From the NCBI RefSeq assembly GCF_007565055.1, contig NC_044553.1:41493916-41557915 (forward strand): a stretch of DNA of 64,000 nt. Reading direction: 5' to 3'. The stretch's first letter is position 1; every line of letters begins with the position of its first letter. Under the pieces are notes generated by a model. That model ran no database searches. It had not been told where the DNA came from and saw only the letters and a program-made list of their open reading frames with translations. Shown here one piece after another: positions 1-14,140 of this stretch. Source of the stretch: Rhinopithecus roxellana (Eukaryota > Chordata > Mammalia > Primates > Cercopithecidae). Position numbers and translations under genes: made by a program.

Positions 1-232
1 TTTTTTTTTTTTTTCAATTCTTTTGTGATTCTTCAGTTACTTCAGGCCATCTGGGAAAAGCCATAGTTTCTTAGGGTATTTTTTATCATCAAGATATTTG
101 CTTAACCATCTCAAATTAGGCAAAGGGTGGCTTTTGATACTTCTAATCTTCCCATATTGCATTTGCTTTTCCCTCAGATGACTTTTAAGTAGTGAGCAAT
201 GTTCAATAATTGTGTCATTTTCTTTCAAATTT

Positions 233-830
233 ATTTAGTTTTTTTAAAAACTGACAGATAAAATTACACATATTTATCATGTACAATATGATGCCTTGAA
301 GAACATATACACTGTGGGATGATTAAATCTAGCTGATTAACATATGCGCATCTCACATAGTTATCATTTTTGTGGGAGAACGTTTAACATCCATTCTCCT
401 AGCATTTTTCACAAATACAATATGTCATCATTAACCATAGTCACCATTCTGTAAAATAGATCTTTAGAACTTATCCCCCCATTTAAATAAAATGTTATAT
501 CCTTTGACCAGGATCTTCCCAACCCTGCACCCGCTAACTGCTCCAACCTCTAGTAACCACCTTTCAACTCTCTACTTCTCTGACTTCAGCTTTTCAGATT
601 GTACATATGAGTGAGATCATGCTGTATTTGTCTTTCTGTGTGTGACTTATTTCACAAAACGTCCTCCAGGTTCATCCATGTTGTTGAAAATGGCAGGATT
701 TCCTTGTTTTTATGACGGAACAGTATTCTGTTGTGTATATAACCATGTTTTCTTTATTCATCTATTGATAGACACTTAGGTTGATTCCATTCCTTGACTG
801 TTTTGCCGCAATACACATGGGAGTGCGGAA
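233..830 (-). mobile_element. Old L1 (L1MA/L1MB type) 3' end, antisense
   Basis: Recognised by phrases typical of the antisense L1M 3' end, such as 'taaatctagctgattaacatatg', then 'gttcatccatgttgttg' and 'attctgttgtgtatataacc'. It ends in 'catgggagtgcgg' before an A-rich run. Many substitutions indicate an old copy. No open frame survives. The window opens with a 14-base T run (1-14) that may be the tail of another element. Confidence 0.8.
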
Positions 831-1916
831 AAAAAAAAAAAAAAGAAAAGAAATGTGATAGCAGAGCTCTAAGAATTTTGAATTTCTGTTTTTAACTAAT
901 TTTTTTGTTAAATAAATGATATTGTTTGTGAATTCTTAATAAATAGTAATTATAATCAATTCAGTATATAATAGAGTCATAACACTTATCATTTCCTTAA
1001 AGAAGAAGTCATTAATAATCTAAATCCAAGGTTAAGTTGCACGAATCATGTAACTCTTAGAGCATAAATTTTTATTTGTGATTCTTAAAGATGCACCTTT
1101 AAAGATTTAGCCTTTTCTGTTCATCAGTGTTATGACAAAGTAGGTAGCAAGGTGCCTGGTTAAGATCTAAGAAAAGCCACAGTTTTCAGGATAATCATTT
1201 ATTTTTTGTGAGAGTGCCGCTCAGGGCAGCTATTTATGTTTGTGTTCAATAATACAAAATTCAGAAATGTCTAGATTCCTTGGTGGCATAGTAAGATTGA
1301 GAGCAAAATAGCATCACGTTATATAGTGAAATTTTCTTTCCTCCATGTATATTTTATCTTTCACTTTTATCATAAGCTGTGCTTTCTATTTTCAAGTATT
1401 TTGTTGTAGTTCAAATGAAACAGGTTTCCTTGGGAGAAATAACAAAATTGGATCCTTGATGCTTCTGATGGGTATAAATGATACCATTATTCAAGGTTTA
1501 AAAGAAATGATCTTTAAGCATAAAACTGGCATTATTCAATCTGTTGTCACTATTCATCTATTTGCCTAATTAAATCTTGTCTGTAACAAAGTGCTTAGAA
1601 AAGAGAATTGCTTACAGAAGATATTTCTTTCTGAAAAATCATACAAACTGGACTCAAGTCAGAGGTTAAACTGACTTATTCATTCAATGTATAACGAGAG
1701 GAGGGTGTCTTGCTACTTTACAACTGTGAGAGGCATGCAAATGCAAAGAACATTTTGGTTAAAATGTAGCATTTTAGGAACCAAAATAAGTTGAAGCAGG
1801 GATGAGGAAGTAGGGAGACTCCTGCACAGTTGCTTTCTGATGGTGCTAAATTCCACTGGAAATTGTACTTTTGGTGTGTTCATGCAATATTCAAAGTTGA
1901 GTTTACGCATCTTTGT

Positions 1917-1932
1917 GGCAAATTACGTTCTA
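1917..1932. repeat. Left target-site duplication of the HNRNPA1 retrocopy
   Basis: Sixteen bases 'ggcaaattacgttcta', matched by 'ggcaaattacactcta' at 3245-3260 with two substitutions. It abuts the T run that is the minus-strand poly(A) tail. Confidence 0.85.
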
Positions 1933-3244
<1,312 letters not shown>

Positions 3245-3458
3245 GGCAAATTACACTCTAATTAAGCCACTTTACATTTGTGAATTAGAAATTTTCAAAA
3301 GGCCGAAATTGTTTTTCTTTCAATTAAAGATTGTGCGTTTTCTCTCCTTTTCATAGATGTAGCTGTGGAATTACTTCATTGCTGATGTTAGAAGCTCTGT
3401 TGTTGCATGAATTAATTAATTTCTGTTTAAAAAGCACATTATGTTTTTTGTCTTGCAG

Positions 3459-3615
3459 GCACTTTTCATGTCTGTCTTCTAAATACATGTGCCCTGGTGT
3501 CCCTGCTGTCATGAGCACCTTGCTGGCTAATATAAATGCTTTTTATGCTCACACAACAATTTCAACAAATGTGCAGGTTTCTGCTTCAGATCGATTTGCT
3601 GCTACCAACTTTGGT
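3459..3615 (+). CDS. UNC13C: UNC13C exon (MUN domain start), split-codon 5' end
   Basis: Seen: a pyrimidine-rich acceptor ending 'cttgcag' precedes 3459, and a perfect 'gtaagt' donor follows 3615. The 157-nt exon gives one nucleotide of a split codon plus 52 open codons. Its peptide includes [16 protein letters not shown] and [12 protein letters not shown], which are hallmarks of the N-terminal part of the Munc13 MUN domain. Known: Munc13 proteins prime synaptic vesicles at the presynaptic active zone, and the MUN domain helps open syntaxin for SNARE assembly. The frame is shared with the next three exons (phase 0 at this donor). Odd: the peptide reads NVQVSASDR, where I recall paralogues reading NVSASDR, so two residues may be extra here. 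An internal CAG|GT lies at that point. The paralogue choice (C rather than A or B) comes mainly from the later exons. The acceptor is the only good one in frame, but it was not tested against a transcript. Confidence 0.88.
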
Positions 3616-4160
3616 GTAAGTATAATCTTTTAAACTTTAAAATTCCTAGCAGCTTATGGGAGTTACATTTCAAGAGACTTTGAACTTAAGATGTTCTTGG
3701 AATCTTACTGCAGAAAGGACATTTTAGGGAATAGCATAATGGGCTCCAGCTCAAAGTTCATTTGAAACATTTTTAGTAAATTAACTTTGACATTCAATAG
3801 AAATTTTTGTTAGATTGAATCTTCATATCTTAAAGGATCTTTTTCAATGAGGGAAAAACATACATTTTATAAGAGAATGTTGGGACTTTATAGGGAATTC
3901 TCAACGTATGCAAATTTGGTGTTCAACATTTCAGATTCACTGTCTTGTAGATACAGTTCCCTAGTAAGTGTGAGCTTGGCTGCCTTCTCTGGAACATATT
4001 AGGCTCCATTTGCACTTCCTATTGGTTCCTTCTGGTACTAATGGATAGTGGCACATCCTCTAAGTAAAACATAGTAGGTGTTTAAGGAGCCTAAGAAAAA
4101 CAATCTGTGCCTAATTAAGGCTATCCATCTGACATATGCAAAGGCATCAAGAATGCATTG
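3616..4160. other. UNC13C: Unassigned intronic stretch
   Basis: Intron following the exon at 3459-3615. I recognise no repeat family, exon or RNA gene in it. Confidence 0.5.
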
Positions 4161-4175
4161 AAAAGTAGAAATTCA

Positions 4176-4494
<319 letters not shown>

Positions 4495-4499
4495 TCAGG

Positions 4500-6440
4500 G
4501 AATCAAAGGAGCCCCAAGAATTCGTCTGTTGCATCCATCATTGTAACTTTCTCTACAAGTACACCGTAACTGAAATTGGCAAGACTGGAAATAGGATGTA
4601 AATTAAGAGTATTTGTAGGGAAGTGGTAAGAGTCAAAATTAAAAATTAGTGGAGATGGAGAAGAGAGGATAGATACCAAAGTTTTTCAGGGCATAAAATC
4701 AACAGCCTCAATAACATTTGGTATGTTTGGGGACAAGGACAGGGAGGGAAGAAGAAGATGCCTGGAAAGATTCCCAGATTTCTGGTCAGGGCAAATGGGT
4801 AAGCAGTGGCACTGTTCAGTAATCCTGTGAGACAGGTTTTTTGTTCTCATTTCTTTTTTTTTCATGGAGGAAACTAAGATCAATTGTGGGAAAGTGATTT
4901 TTCATGGCACCATATTGTTTCCACTGTACTTCCAATTTAGTTCACTGAATATATTTTTGTTACAGAGTATATTGTTTAGAACTCAAATTTTGAGTTATGT
5001 GTCATAGAAAAGAAACAGTTGAGACACAGCAAATAAAAGGGTGAAAGAAAACACAGTGGGGAAAAAGATGTGTTCCTGTGTTTACTCTTTTTCTGTCCTT
5101 TTCCTCTAAGAGAGAAATGCATGTGAGGTGTATGAAGTGAATTAGAATAATCAAAGGAAACTAAAATTGCTATTTAATGCCAAATCAAATAAAATGCCAG
5201 TAAAGGAGACTACTCTTTGGGTTAGGAGTTATAGAGTTTCTGTTTTTATTGAAATTTAGCAAGTCAGTTTAGTCATAAAAGCCTCAGTTCCTCAACACGC
5301 TCAGTGAAGAAGATAATTCTTACTTTAACATGTTTCTCAAATTTAAAATAATGATAAAATGAGATAAAAGATGGCAAGCCAGTTGATAAAAGTTAAAAGT
5401 GTCATTGCATAAAATGTGAGGATTTTGTCTTTCCTGCCTTACCTACAGTGTAACCTACAGTATCAGCTACTTTTGTTAGACAGATTGACTCTTGCAGAAG
5501 CTGGAACCAAAGAACGTTCCCTAGCCAGCTCAACGAAATCCTGTTGTTACCAAATACCAGATCATAGAACGGTTTTGTTATAAAAACCTCATCTTAGTAA
5601 CAGCACATGTTGTCTTGGGATTTTTACCTATGATGTAAAACATTCTGTGCTATGAAATTGTTTTGCTTCTAATATTCCCTCTGTGTATATTGTGAAGAAT
5701 AAGCCAACATCACGGAACACTGAGGCTTTCTCCCTCTGAGAAAGATGTGTTTAAGTGATTAATATCCACCATAAAAACTACCTGGAGGAAAATTAGATAA
5801 CATGCTCCTTTACTTCATGCTGCCCCAAAGAAGAGAGAGCAGATTGATTTCAGTACATTTTAGTATTTCAGTGGCAATATAGTTATAACAAACTTCATTT
5901 TGTAAATCCAATAACTTATTATCGAATAGGGCCAAAAGAAAGAGAAATGTTTCTTCAAACTACATCGTGAAAAGTTGGTGATCTGGTATGTAAATTTGAC
6001 TATATTTTTCTAGCTATTGAAAATAATGCCATTTGATGAGTAAAATATACTGAAGTATATATCCTGCCTCTATGTTGGAGCCTCAGGTTTTTGTTCACCT
6101 AACTATTAAAGCTGATTCTGTCATCTGGGACTCAATGACAATTATATGCTCCCTTCTTGATCCTTCTCAAAGGTACATAACCCACACATTTTGAGACTCC
6201 AAAAAATAAACCAGTGGAAAAAGCTTTCTTACCTATAAGAATTGTAAAACAAGTCTTTAAGAAAACCATTACACATTTAGATCTTTTCATGTATAAATCA
6301 TATTTGAAATCATGATGTGGATGAAACATGTTCAAAAATAAAGTGAAAAGGACAGAACCCTTGGGTATGCAGAAGAGAAGCAAGCAAAGTTTATCCAGGA
6401 AACTGGCTAGACCGATTGGATGACAATGATTTTTTTTTAA
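4500..6440. other. UNC13C: Unassigned intronic stretch
   Basis: About 1.9 kb with no Alu or L1 that I recognise. The part 5430-5760 is less AT-biased and looks unique. No exon-like open segment with good splice sites was seen. Confidence 0.45.
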
Positions 6441-6455
6441 ATGTGATTTTATCTC

Positions 6456-6508
6456 ACCACTGCACTCCAGCCTGGGAGACAGAATGAGACCCTGTCTCTA
6501 AAAAAAAG
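6456..6508 (+). mobile_element. Alu 3' fragment
   Basis: 'ctcaccactgcactccagcc', 'tgggagacagaatgagaccctg' and an A-rich end are the last 50 bases of an Alu right arm. The rest is missing. Confidence 0.8.
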
Positions 6509-6703
6509 TGATAGTGTAAAAGATAAGGTAAACGATTTTGGGAAAGGGGTAGTATATAATATCATTAACTGTCATAGAGAGTTCAAGTAAAATGGAGAAT
6601 TAAATTAACCCACTGAATTTGGCAAGTAGAAAGTCATCAGTCAGTGAAGCAACTGTGGTTGAAGCCTGATTTCATGAAGTTTGTTCAGTGAATGGCATAG
6701 AGC

Positions 6704-6918
6704 AAGCTTGTCCAACCCATGGCCTGTGAGCCACATGCAGCCCAGCGTGGCTTTGAATATAGCCCAACACAAATTCGTAAACTTTCTTAAAACATTATGA
6801 GACTTCTGCATGATATTTTTATTGCTCACCAGCTACCATTAGTGTTAGTGTATTTTATGTGTGGCCTGAGACAATTCTTCTTCCATAGAAGCCAAAATAT
6901 TGAATATCCCTGGCATAG
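6704..6918 (+). mobile_element. hAT-type MITE fragment
   Basis: Starts near 'gcttgtccaacccatggcc' and ends near 'gaatatccctggca'. These are degraded inverted ends of a non-autonomous hAT element. The interior phrase 'cacaaattcgtaaactttc' is characteristic of a common mammalian family whose exact name I do not assign. Confidence 0.7.
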
Positions 6919-7083
6919 AAGCACAGTGATATAAATTAAAGCTCAATTATTCACTAAAATATGATAGAGTCATTCAAAATCAAGTTTTTATGGAAAAGGT
7001 TCTATAATTGAGCAATGCCCATGATATAATGATAAATGAAAAGAGTATGCTAAAAAACTCTCTATGCAATTTAATTCCAACAC

Positions 7084-7128
7084 TGAAAACACACACAGAC
7101 ATACATACTCACACACACACATATACAG
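7084..7128. repeat. CA-rich microsatellite, imperfect
   Basis: Interrupted 'acacacagacatacatactcac' and 'acacacacatatac' pattern of about 45 bp. Confidence 0.75.
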
Positions 7129-7244
7129 GTTTAGAGATGAGACTGGAAGGAAATGTGCTAAAATACCAATGATGTAGCCACCTGGTTGGATTATAGCTGA
7201 CATTTTGTTGGTTTTGTTTTGTATTAATCTTTATACAACAGTCT

Positions 7245-7530
7245 TTTGTTATTATCATACTTTAAGTTCTGGGGTACATGTGCACAACGTGCTGGTTTGT
7301 TACATAGGTTTACTTGTGCCATGTTGGTTTGCTACACCCATCAACTCATCATTTACATTAGGTATTTCTCCTAATGCTATCCCTCCCCCAGCCCCCAACC
7401 TCCAACCGGCCCCGGTGTGTGATGTTCCCCTCTCTGTTTCCATGTGTTCTCATTGTTCAACTCCCACTTATGAGTGAGAACATGTGGTATTTGGTTTTCT
7501 CTTCTTGTGTTACTTTGCTGAGAATGATGT
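7245..7530 (-). mobile_element. 5'-truncated L1PA-type 3' end, antisense
   Basis: The + strand reads 'catactttaagttctgggg', 'acatgtgcacaacgtgc' and 'gagtgagaacatgtgg', which is the reverse complement of the primate L1 3' end. Only about 290 bp are present, so the copy is severely 5' truncated. Its 3' sequence parallels that of the large L1PA at 50454. Confidence 0.9.
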
Positions 7531-9370
7531 CTAAAATTTTTTATAAAATACCTTAAGGCTGTATTAACTTTATAACAAAATTCTGAAAGAAAGGCTGAAA
7601 TTGGGTGAGGAAATGGACTATTCTTTCAAGGAACTTAAGTGGGAAGATAAAAAGAGAGATTGGGCAAGAGTAAGAAGGTTTTTCCATATAAAAAGAAACT
7701 ATTTTTATTCTCTGCTTGGGTAGGGATTTTTAAACTATTTAATAAGGTAAATATAAACATGTTTATAGTGTTAGGAAAGGAGTTAGTTGCAAGAGTGAGG
7801 TTGCGAATTTCTCAGATGGGAGAATAAGTGACTATAAGTACTATCTCAGAGGAAAGGAAGGAAGTGCAGTCATGAGGGCAGAAGGAGAGGTTAGCCTTTA
7901 GCACAAGAAAGGACAAGCTCTGCTCTGAAATTCGAGGAAATAGTGTGACAGTGCTTGCAGAGAACACTGCGCTTTTGATATAGAAGTGAAAAGTTGGGGT
8001 AGTTGTACCTTATTTTTAGTCCTTCTTTAAAGTTGTCTGGAAGGCCAAGAATTGCTCATTTACAAAACAAGGGCTGTGAAATGGTTGCAGAGGGGAAGGG
8101 GGTGGTAAAAGTTTGGATAAGCTACTGAGGGGAATACAAAAAAAAGAATGTTTCAGGGACATGTAAAAAAAAATTCGTAGTAAGGCTAAAAGTGTCATTT
8201 GCTGTTGGGCACTATAAATTTGTTGTCACAATTCTTGTGCCTGTGAGTTTCTTAGGGTGTGTCAGCGTTCTGATGCTGATCTATGAGGAGATATAGCCGA
8301 TTGTTGGATTGACTCTAGGCTGAAATTTTGCAGAAAAGAGGCCATGGGAAGGTAAGGAAATTCACATAAAGAAAATGGGGTGAAGGTAAAGTGATTTGCC
8401 ATTAGCTCTAGTTTTTGGTAAGTGGAACCATGAGAAGCATGATGGATAGCAAGAGAGAAGGAGGGGAGAAGTGGGGCAAGGGACAGAGAAAGTGGAGGAG
8501 AGAAAACAGGCAGAGACAGAGGATTGTGGGAGGAACGTATTAATAGCACCTTTCAGTTAACATTTGGAAAGGGAAGTCTCAGGTCCAAAAGGTAACTCAG
8601 GGAGTAGATTGTTGAGAATTGATTGTAGAATAGTGGTATGCTACAGCTGGCTGGTACCTGCTCATGAGAACTGATTGGTAAATTTTCAGGAATATTGCAA
8701 GGTGGTTGTTAAACACAGCCATCCTTGAAATTGGACATATTAAAAGTATTTACAACATTAAAGTCAGCAAATGCTAAAAATCAAGGCTTTTTGCTTTCAG
8801 AGAGCCACTTTACCAGCACATCACTGAGTGTAAATGCTATTTGGAGTCCAAACAAATACCTTTATTAGATAAAGTGTCTCTATGTGTGTTGAAGGCACTC
8901 ATGGGTAGATCAGGAGTTGAAAAGGAACAAAGCTCCATGAGGTGGGAGGCAGTCAATATTTTAATTTTGAAGGTGAAATTTCCTAAAGAGGAAATATATT
9001 TAGTGAATTATCTTGAAATACAAATATCAAATAAATCAATAGTAAAATTAATATTTTTGAGCTATTTTTTAACTTGAGTATATACATGCTCAATATATAT
9101 AACCAAGTATAAGTGATATTTTTATTGACTAACCAACCTTATAATATTTTCTTTCAGAACATTTTTGGCTGCATTTTCTTTGATCACTTCATATGACAAA
9201 AAATTGAAATATTATTTTTATAATTTTTTTTTTACTTAGCAGAGTTGACTTTTTTAAATGAACACCTTAGCAGAGTTTGTTTCACTTTCACAATGCCACA
9301 GGCATTTTAGTAATATTCACAAAATTTGGGAAAACACCAATTATTTTTTATATATGATATAAAAGCAAAA
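7531..9370. other. UNC13C: Unassigned stretch with a purine-rich part
   Basis: No repeat family recognised. The part 8430-8530 is strongly purine-rich (GA and GGGA runs), which is why long open frames appear on the opposite strand there; these look spurious. Confidence 0.45.
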
Positions 9371-9374
9371 ATTA

Positions 9375-9920
9375 CAGCTGACAAAGTTGAACAGGCAAAG
9401 TGAACTTTATTCAAGGCTATTGCAATAGGGGAGAGAGGTCAGAGCTCAGTTAGAGCTCAACTCCACTGAAATGAAAGGCAGGACTAAAATAAGGAGAAAG
9501 TAGTGAAGGGTGATAGTGGAAAGGTTGATCAATGGGATGTAACCAGTGCACTGAGTAATTTTGAGTCTGCCATTTTTTCTTCTGCAATTAGGCCATCTTC
9601 ATTTGCTAATTACAGCTATGGAAGTTAGGCTCCTATCTTCCCAAGTAGGGTCAGAGGTAGGAGTGCTCTCTCCTTGATGATTACATTTCAAAGGGAAGGT
9701 TCCCAAGTCTTTCAGGAAGACATTCTTGGATTATGAAACCGGCAAGAGGCTTTACAAAATATTTCCATGTGAAGGGGCAGAAAAAGAATTTATAATTAAA
9801 AGTTTTCTAAATAAAATGCTTTAAGAAAATGGAGGTTGAGACCTAGAGTCAGGAAGAAGCCTGTCTAGCCAGGCTGAGGGGAAGGTAAGGATGTCTTGAT
9901 CAGTGAACAATAACATTTCA
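9375..9920 (-). mobile_element. Possible old ERVL-type LTR, antisense
   Basis: 'gaactttattcaaggctattgcaat' followed by 'gggagagaggtcagagctcag' resembles the antisense R region of an old LTR, with the minus-strand AATAAA-like signal in 'ctttattca'. Boundaries and family are uncertain. Confidence 0.35.
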
Positions 9921-10554
9921 ATGCTTTTCAAGTTTTCCTGTGAAGGGACTCTTTAAATATACTTTGAATTGGTGAAATTCATTAATTATTTTGTCATTGA
10001 AAGCATCATTTTAGTGGTATTCCATAATTATATGATATTTCTCTTGGTATCAGAATTAATCTCAAATCAATAAGTGCTGTAAATGTATGTCCAGTCTGTT
10101 CATATGTTTAACACTAATTGAATTATTTTAAAATTATCAAAATTGCCTATGCATTACTTCTGTTTGAAGTGTCTTTCTTAATGAATTGCTGTTTTTGGTA
10201 TGATCTGGAAAAAAAGTATTACAATTTGCTTGTTGTGTTCTGAATTATTTTTATCTTATTCCTGAAAATTTTACAAAAATCTAAGATAGCATGAATACAT
10301 GGCAAGCTCCTCCCAGGGGTGCTGAAGCAGGTGAGGGCTGAGGAGCTTAAGCATCATTAGCTTCTGGTTAAATTCATCCCTGCTGTTGAAGCCAGACTTT
10401 GAGAAAGAAAGAAAGAAAATAATGAGAGAAGCTGAGAGTGAAGCAGAAGTTATCATACTCCTTCCTTACAAGAGCTTTTGCTTCCACAGTTCCCCAAATC
10501 CTGGTGGAAACTTCCTGAAGGTGCACAGTCAGGGGAGCAACTGCCTCTTCCCCC

Positions 10555-10880
10555 TGCCCGTGGGCCAAATGCAGTCCACCAACTCACCAACTGGTTTTGT
10601 AAGGCCCATAAGCTAAGAATATTTTTAAAAATATTTTCTAATGTTGAAAAAAATTTTTAAAGACTGTTATTTTGTGACACATTAAAACTATCTAAAATTC
10701 AAATTTTCACATCCATAAATCAAGTTTCATTGGAAAACAATCATGCCTATTAGTTTACATATTGTCTCTGGCAGCTACTGTGCTACAGTATCAGACTGAA
10801 TACTTGAGACAGGGTTGGCAAAGTGAAAAATATTTACTAACTAGCCCTTTGTAGACAGTTTACCAATCCCTGGTCTAGTT
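10555..10880 (-). mobile_element. hAT-Charlie-type MITE
   Basis: Right end 'gtttaccaatccctggtcta' is a typical hAT inverted end. The interior has 'gtaaggcccataagctaagaat', 'catccataaatcaagtttcattgg' and 'tttactaactagccctttg', in the order expected of a common Charlie-group element read in reverse. It is diverged. Confidence 0.75.
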
Positions 10881-10934
10881 ATTCTGGTCAACTAATTAAA
10901 CCAACTTGGGGTCTTTTTTTGCTTGGATTTACCT

Positions 10935-11235
10935 TTTATTTATTTTAAAAAATTATTTAAATTTCTAATTGGATACATAGTAGTAGTACGTGTTTATGGG
11001 GTACAAGATAAATTTTGATACATGCATACGATATGTAATGATAAAATCAGAATAACTGGAATATCTGTCATGTCAAGCATTTATCATTTCTTCATGTTGG
11101 GAATTTTCCAATTCCACTCTTTTAGTTATTTTGAAATACATGACCAATTATTGTTAACTATAGTTGCCCTTTGTGTTACCAAACACTGGATTTTATTCTT
11201 TCTAACTGTATTTGTGAACCTATTATAATATTTAT
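10935..11235 (-). mobile_element. L1 (L1MA/L1PB age) 3' UTR fragment, antisense
   Basis: 'ggatacatagtagtagtacg', 'ttatggggtacaagataaat' and 'gttaactatagttgcccttt' match the antisense 3' UTR of middle-aged L1s. No open reading frame. Confidence 0.75.
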
Positions 11236-13617
11236 TATTATTTTTATTATTGATTTGCCCCTACTAGACATATGTGGACCTTATTTAATAAAAAAACTGA
11301 ATAATGTGGCAGTTTTAGATATTGTGCCATGTCCCTCGGGGAAACATATTTTAATCACCCAGTCTTTCGTTATTCCTCAAATCACACCCTACAGGCAGTA
11401 GGCCTCCTCTGCTCTGCAAAGGCAATCTCATTCTGGTTAAATAGAAATTGTTGTAAATAAAATTAAATTTCAGGCTGTCCTGCTGTTTAAAGAATCTCTG
11501 TAAAAATTCAATCAGCAGCGTACTTTTAATTTCACATCATCTGATGTTGTTCTGGATTCAGTGACAAGAAGCCCAGCAGTTTTCTTCACAGTTTTCTATT
11601 TTCCTTGAATATAAATTTTCCAGCTGGGCACCGAAGACTAGGTAGGGAAACCAAATGTGGGGTTTGTATCAGTCAGAATTCTGTTCAACTGCGTGAAACA
11701 GAAACTCACTAAATACATTTAACTTAATAAGATTTCCCCCTTTGCTCCCCCACCCATGGAAACTAAGTTCAGAGGTAAGGAATTCAGAGCTGGTATAGCT
11801 ACTCAGTATTGTAATCTTTTAAAACAGTGGGCAGTAGGGGTAGGATGGATGTAGGCAATCCTTTTTTCTCCATTCATTCTTTCCATTTTCATCTAATGGG
11901 CATGAAATAAGTGCTCTATCTTCTGGAGGCTGTTAGAGTTTTAGGTGGGAAAAGGGAAGAAGCACAAAGGGCAAAAGTTAAAAAGTCTGAAAGGTATACC
12001 TAACAAAGAATGATACAGCAATCACTAATGTAACAAACACTATCTGCCAAGCACTCTTTTTAAATATTTCAAAACAGTAAGTCGTTGGTGGTATGGTAGC
12101 TGGGTCTATTTTATTTAATAAGCTGTCTGCATCTCATTGGCCAAACTATGTCATGTGGTCATCCTTGGAGGAAAAGAGCTCTGAGAAGGTGAGCATTTCA
12201 TATGGGCACATTTACATATGATATTCTTTTAGTAAGAAGCAGTGGAAGAATGGATATTGGGCAGACAACCAGCACCATTTGCCCCAGTGAGTATAAGAGG
12301 GACAATGATTTGGGCCATAGTATGGTTGATAGTCACTTCAACCGTCTTGATGATTTGTGCCAATCACAGAGATAAGATGAGGCATCCAGAGATGTGATAC
12401 GAATCACACTCACTTTGATAACCATCTGAATGATTAACTTTACTGTGGCCTAATTATTTTAGTGGTTCTTCTCTTTTTCTATCTGGATTGAGGGCCACCA
12501 ACCCAAATGCATGGAAGTTGGAGAGTTAAGAAAGGACTGCATAGCTTGCCTCATCCCCTGGGAAGGTATAATGGAGAGTGGCAGAGAAAGATCTAAGACA
12601 TTCAGCTCATCTGTATTTTCTGTAGCTTTGTTGGGATAAAGGGTCTTAACCTGCCTAACAAGATTGCATGCTTCTGGAAGGCAGGACGCATTTCTCAGGC
12701 TCCTCTATTGCCTCCACAGAGGTTAACACAGAGATGATACTCGAACTTTCTTCACTGATGTATAAATCTGATGATGGCAGTTCATTCAGAAAATTAGAGT
12801 TTCAGCTTAGGAACAGTTTACCACCTCTTGTTAATATTCAGCTCACTCCATCAAGATCAGTGACTTATATACCCCATAAATCCACCTCCTATGTGAAACT
12901 ACTGGGAAAAGTTTTCATTTTTGTCAATATCCTCCAAGGTGCAGTTTGGTGTTTACAGAATATTGATGTTGGCAGGGACATTTTATGTCATTTAATCTTA
13001 CCTCTCCCATTTTTTTTTTTTTATTTTTGATGAGAAAACTGCAATTCAGAATAGTGGAGTGGTACTAAGGTTTGCAAGTGTGACTTTTGTGTTTTGATTT
13101 TGTTTTTATTTAATCCATCCAACTTTAACCATACACTTAATAAGAGAAAAACTCTTTATTCTCACCATCTTCAAATACTTCTGTGAAGAGGACAGTTCAA
13201 CACTGATACTGCATCAAGTGGAAGCAACAGCAGTTTTTTGGCTGCATTTTTATACTAATTTTAGCACTAAATCATACACAGCCTTTAAAAGCAATTGATC
13301 CTTTCAGATTATAAAGTCTACATTTGCTTCCAAAAAGAAAATTTTTTTGAAATTGGTTTTGACAAAAACAACACCTGCTCCCACTTCCGTAGGAGGGAGA
13401 AGTGTAAAAAACTGTAATATATTGTCTGGAGAAGGGGCATGAAATACAGGAATAAAAAGAAGAATGTGTTGCATTTTCTCTTGCTGATACATTGTATTGT
13501 TGTGAATTATTGCACATAGAGAAATGTACTGGCAATTTATTTGTCTGATCTCTTTCTACAAAATGCAAGTCTCTAGATACTTTGTTAGAACAATTACACA
13601 TTTCTCATTCATCATAG
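11236..13617. other. UNC13C: Unassigned stretch
   Basis: About 2.4 kb in which I name no repeat with confidence. Parts near 11670-12170 ('gtcagaattctgttcaactg', 'tctcattggccaaactatgt') look like an old unidentified interspersed repeat. The 120-codon open frame at 12668-13030 ends in an F/P-rich tail read from a T run and has no recognisable domain. Confidence 0.4.
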
Positions 13618-13922
<305 letters not shown>

Positions 13923-14085
13923 TAAAAGAAAACAAACTGCTATGTTTGGTCTAGATAATTTCTTGCCATATAAAAATCACCCATCATGGAATAGAAAAAT
14001 AAAAATATTGATCTCAGGTGCTGTCACCCTTAGAAATAATCCCTTTGTTGTTCAGATTCTTTACCCTACGTAGAATACAACAATA

Positions 14086-14087
<2 letters not shown>

Positions 14088-14122
<35 letters not shown>

Positions 14123-14140
14123 GTGTGCGCGCGCGCGCAC
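14088..14140. repeat. GT/GC alternating microsatellite
   Basis: A (GT)n run with GC interruptions passes into (GC)5-6 near 14127-14139. The whole tract alternates purine and pyrimidine, a pattern known to favour Z-DNA. Confidence 0.95.

Noticed and set aside
12668..13030. 120-codon + strand open frame
   Set aside because: No recognisable domain, a C-terminus read from a T run, no promoter or splice context. Best explained as chance in an AT-rich intron.
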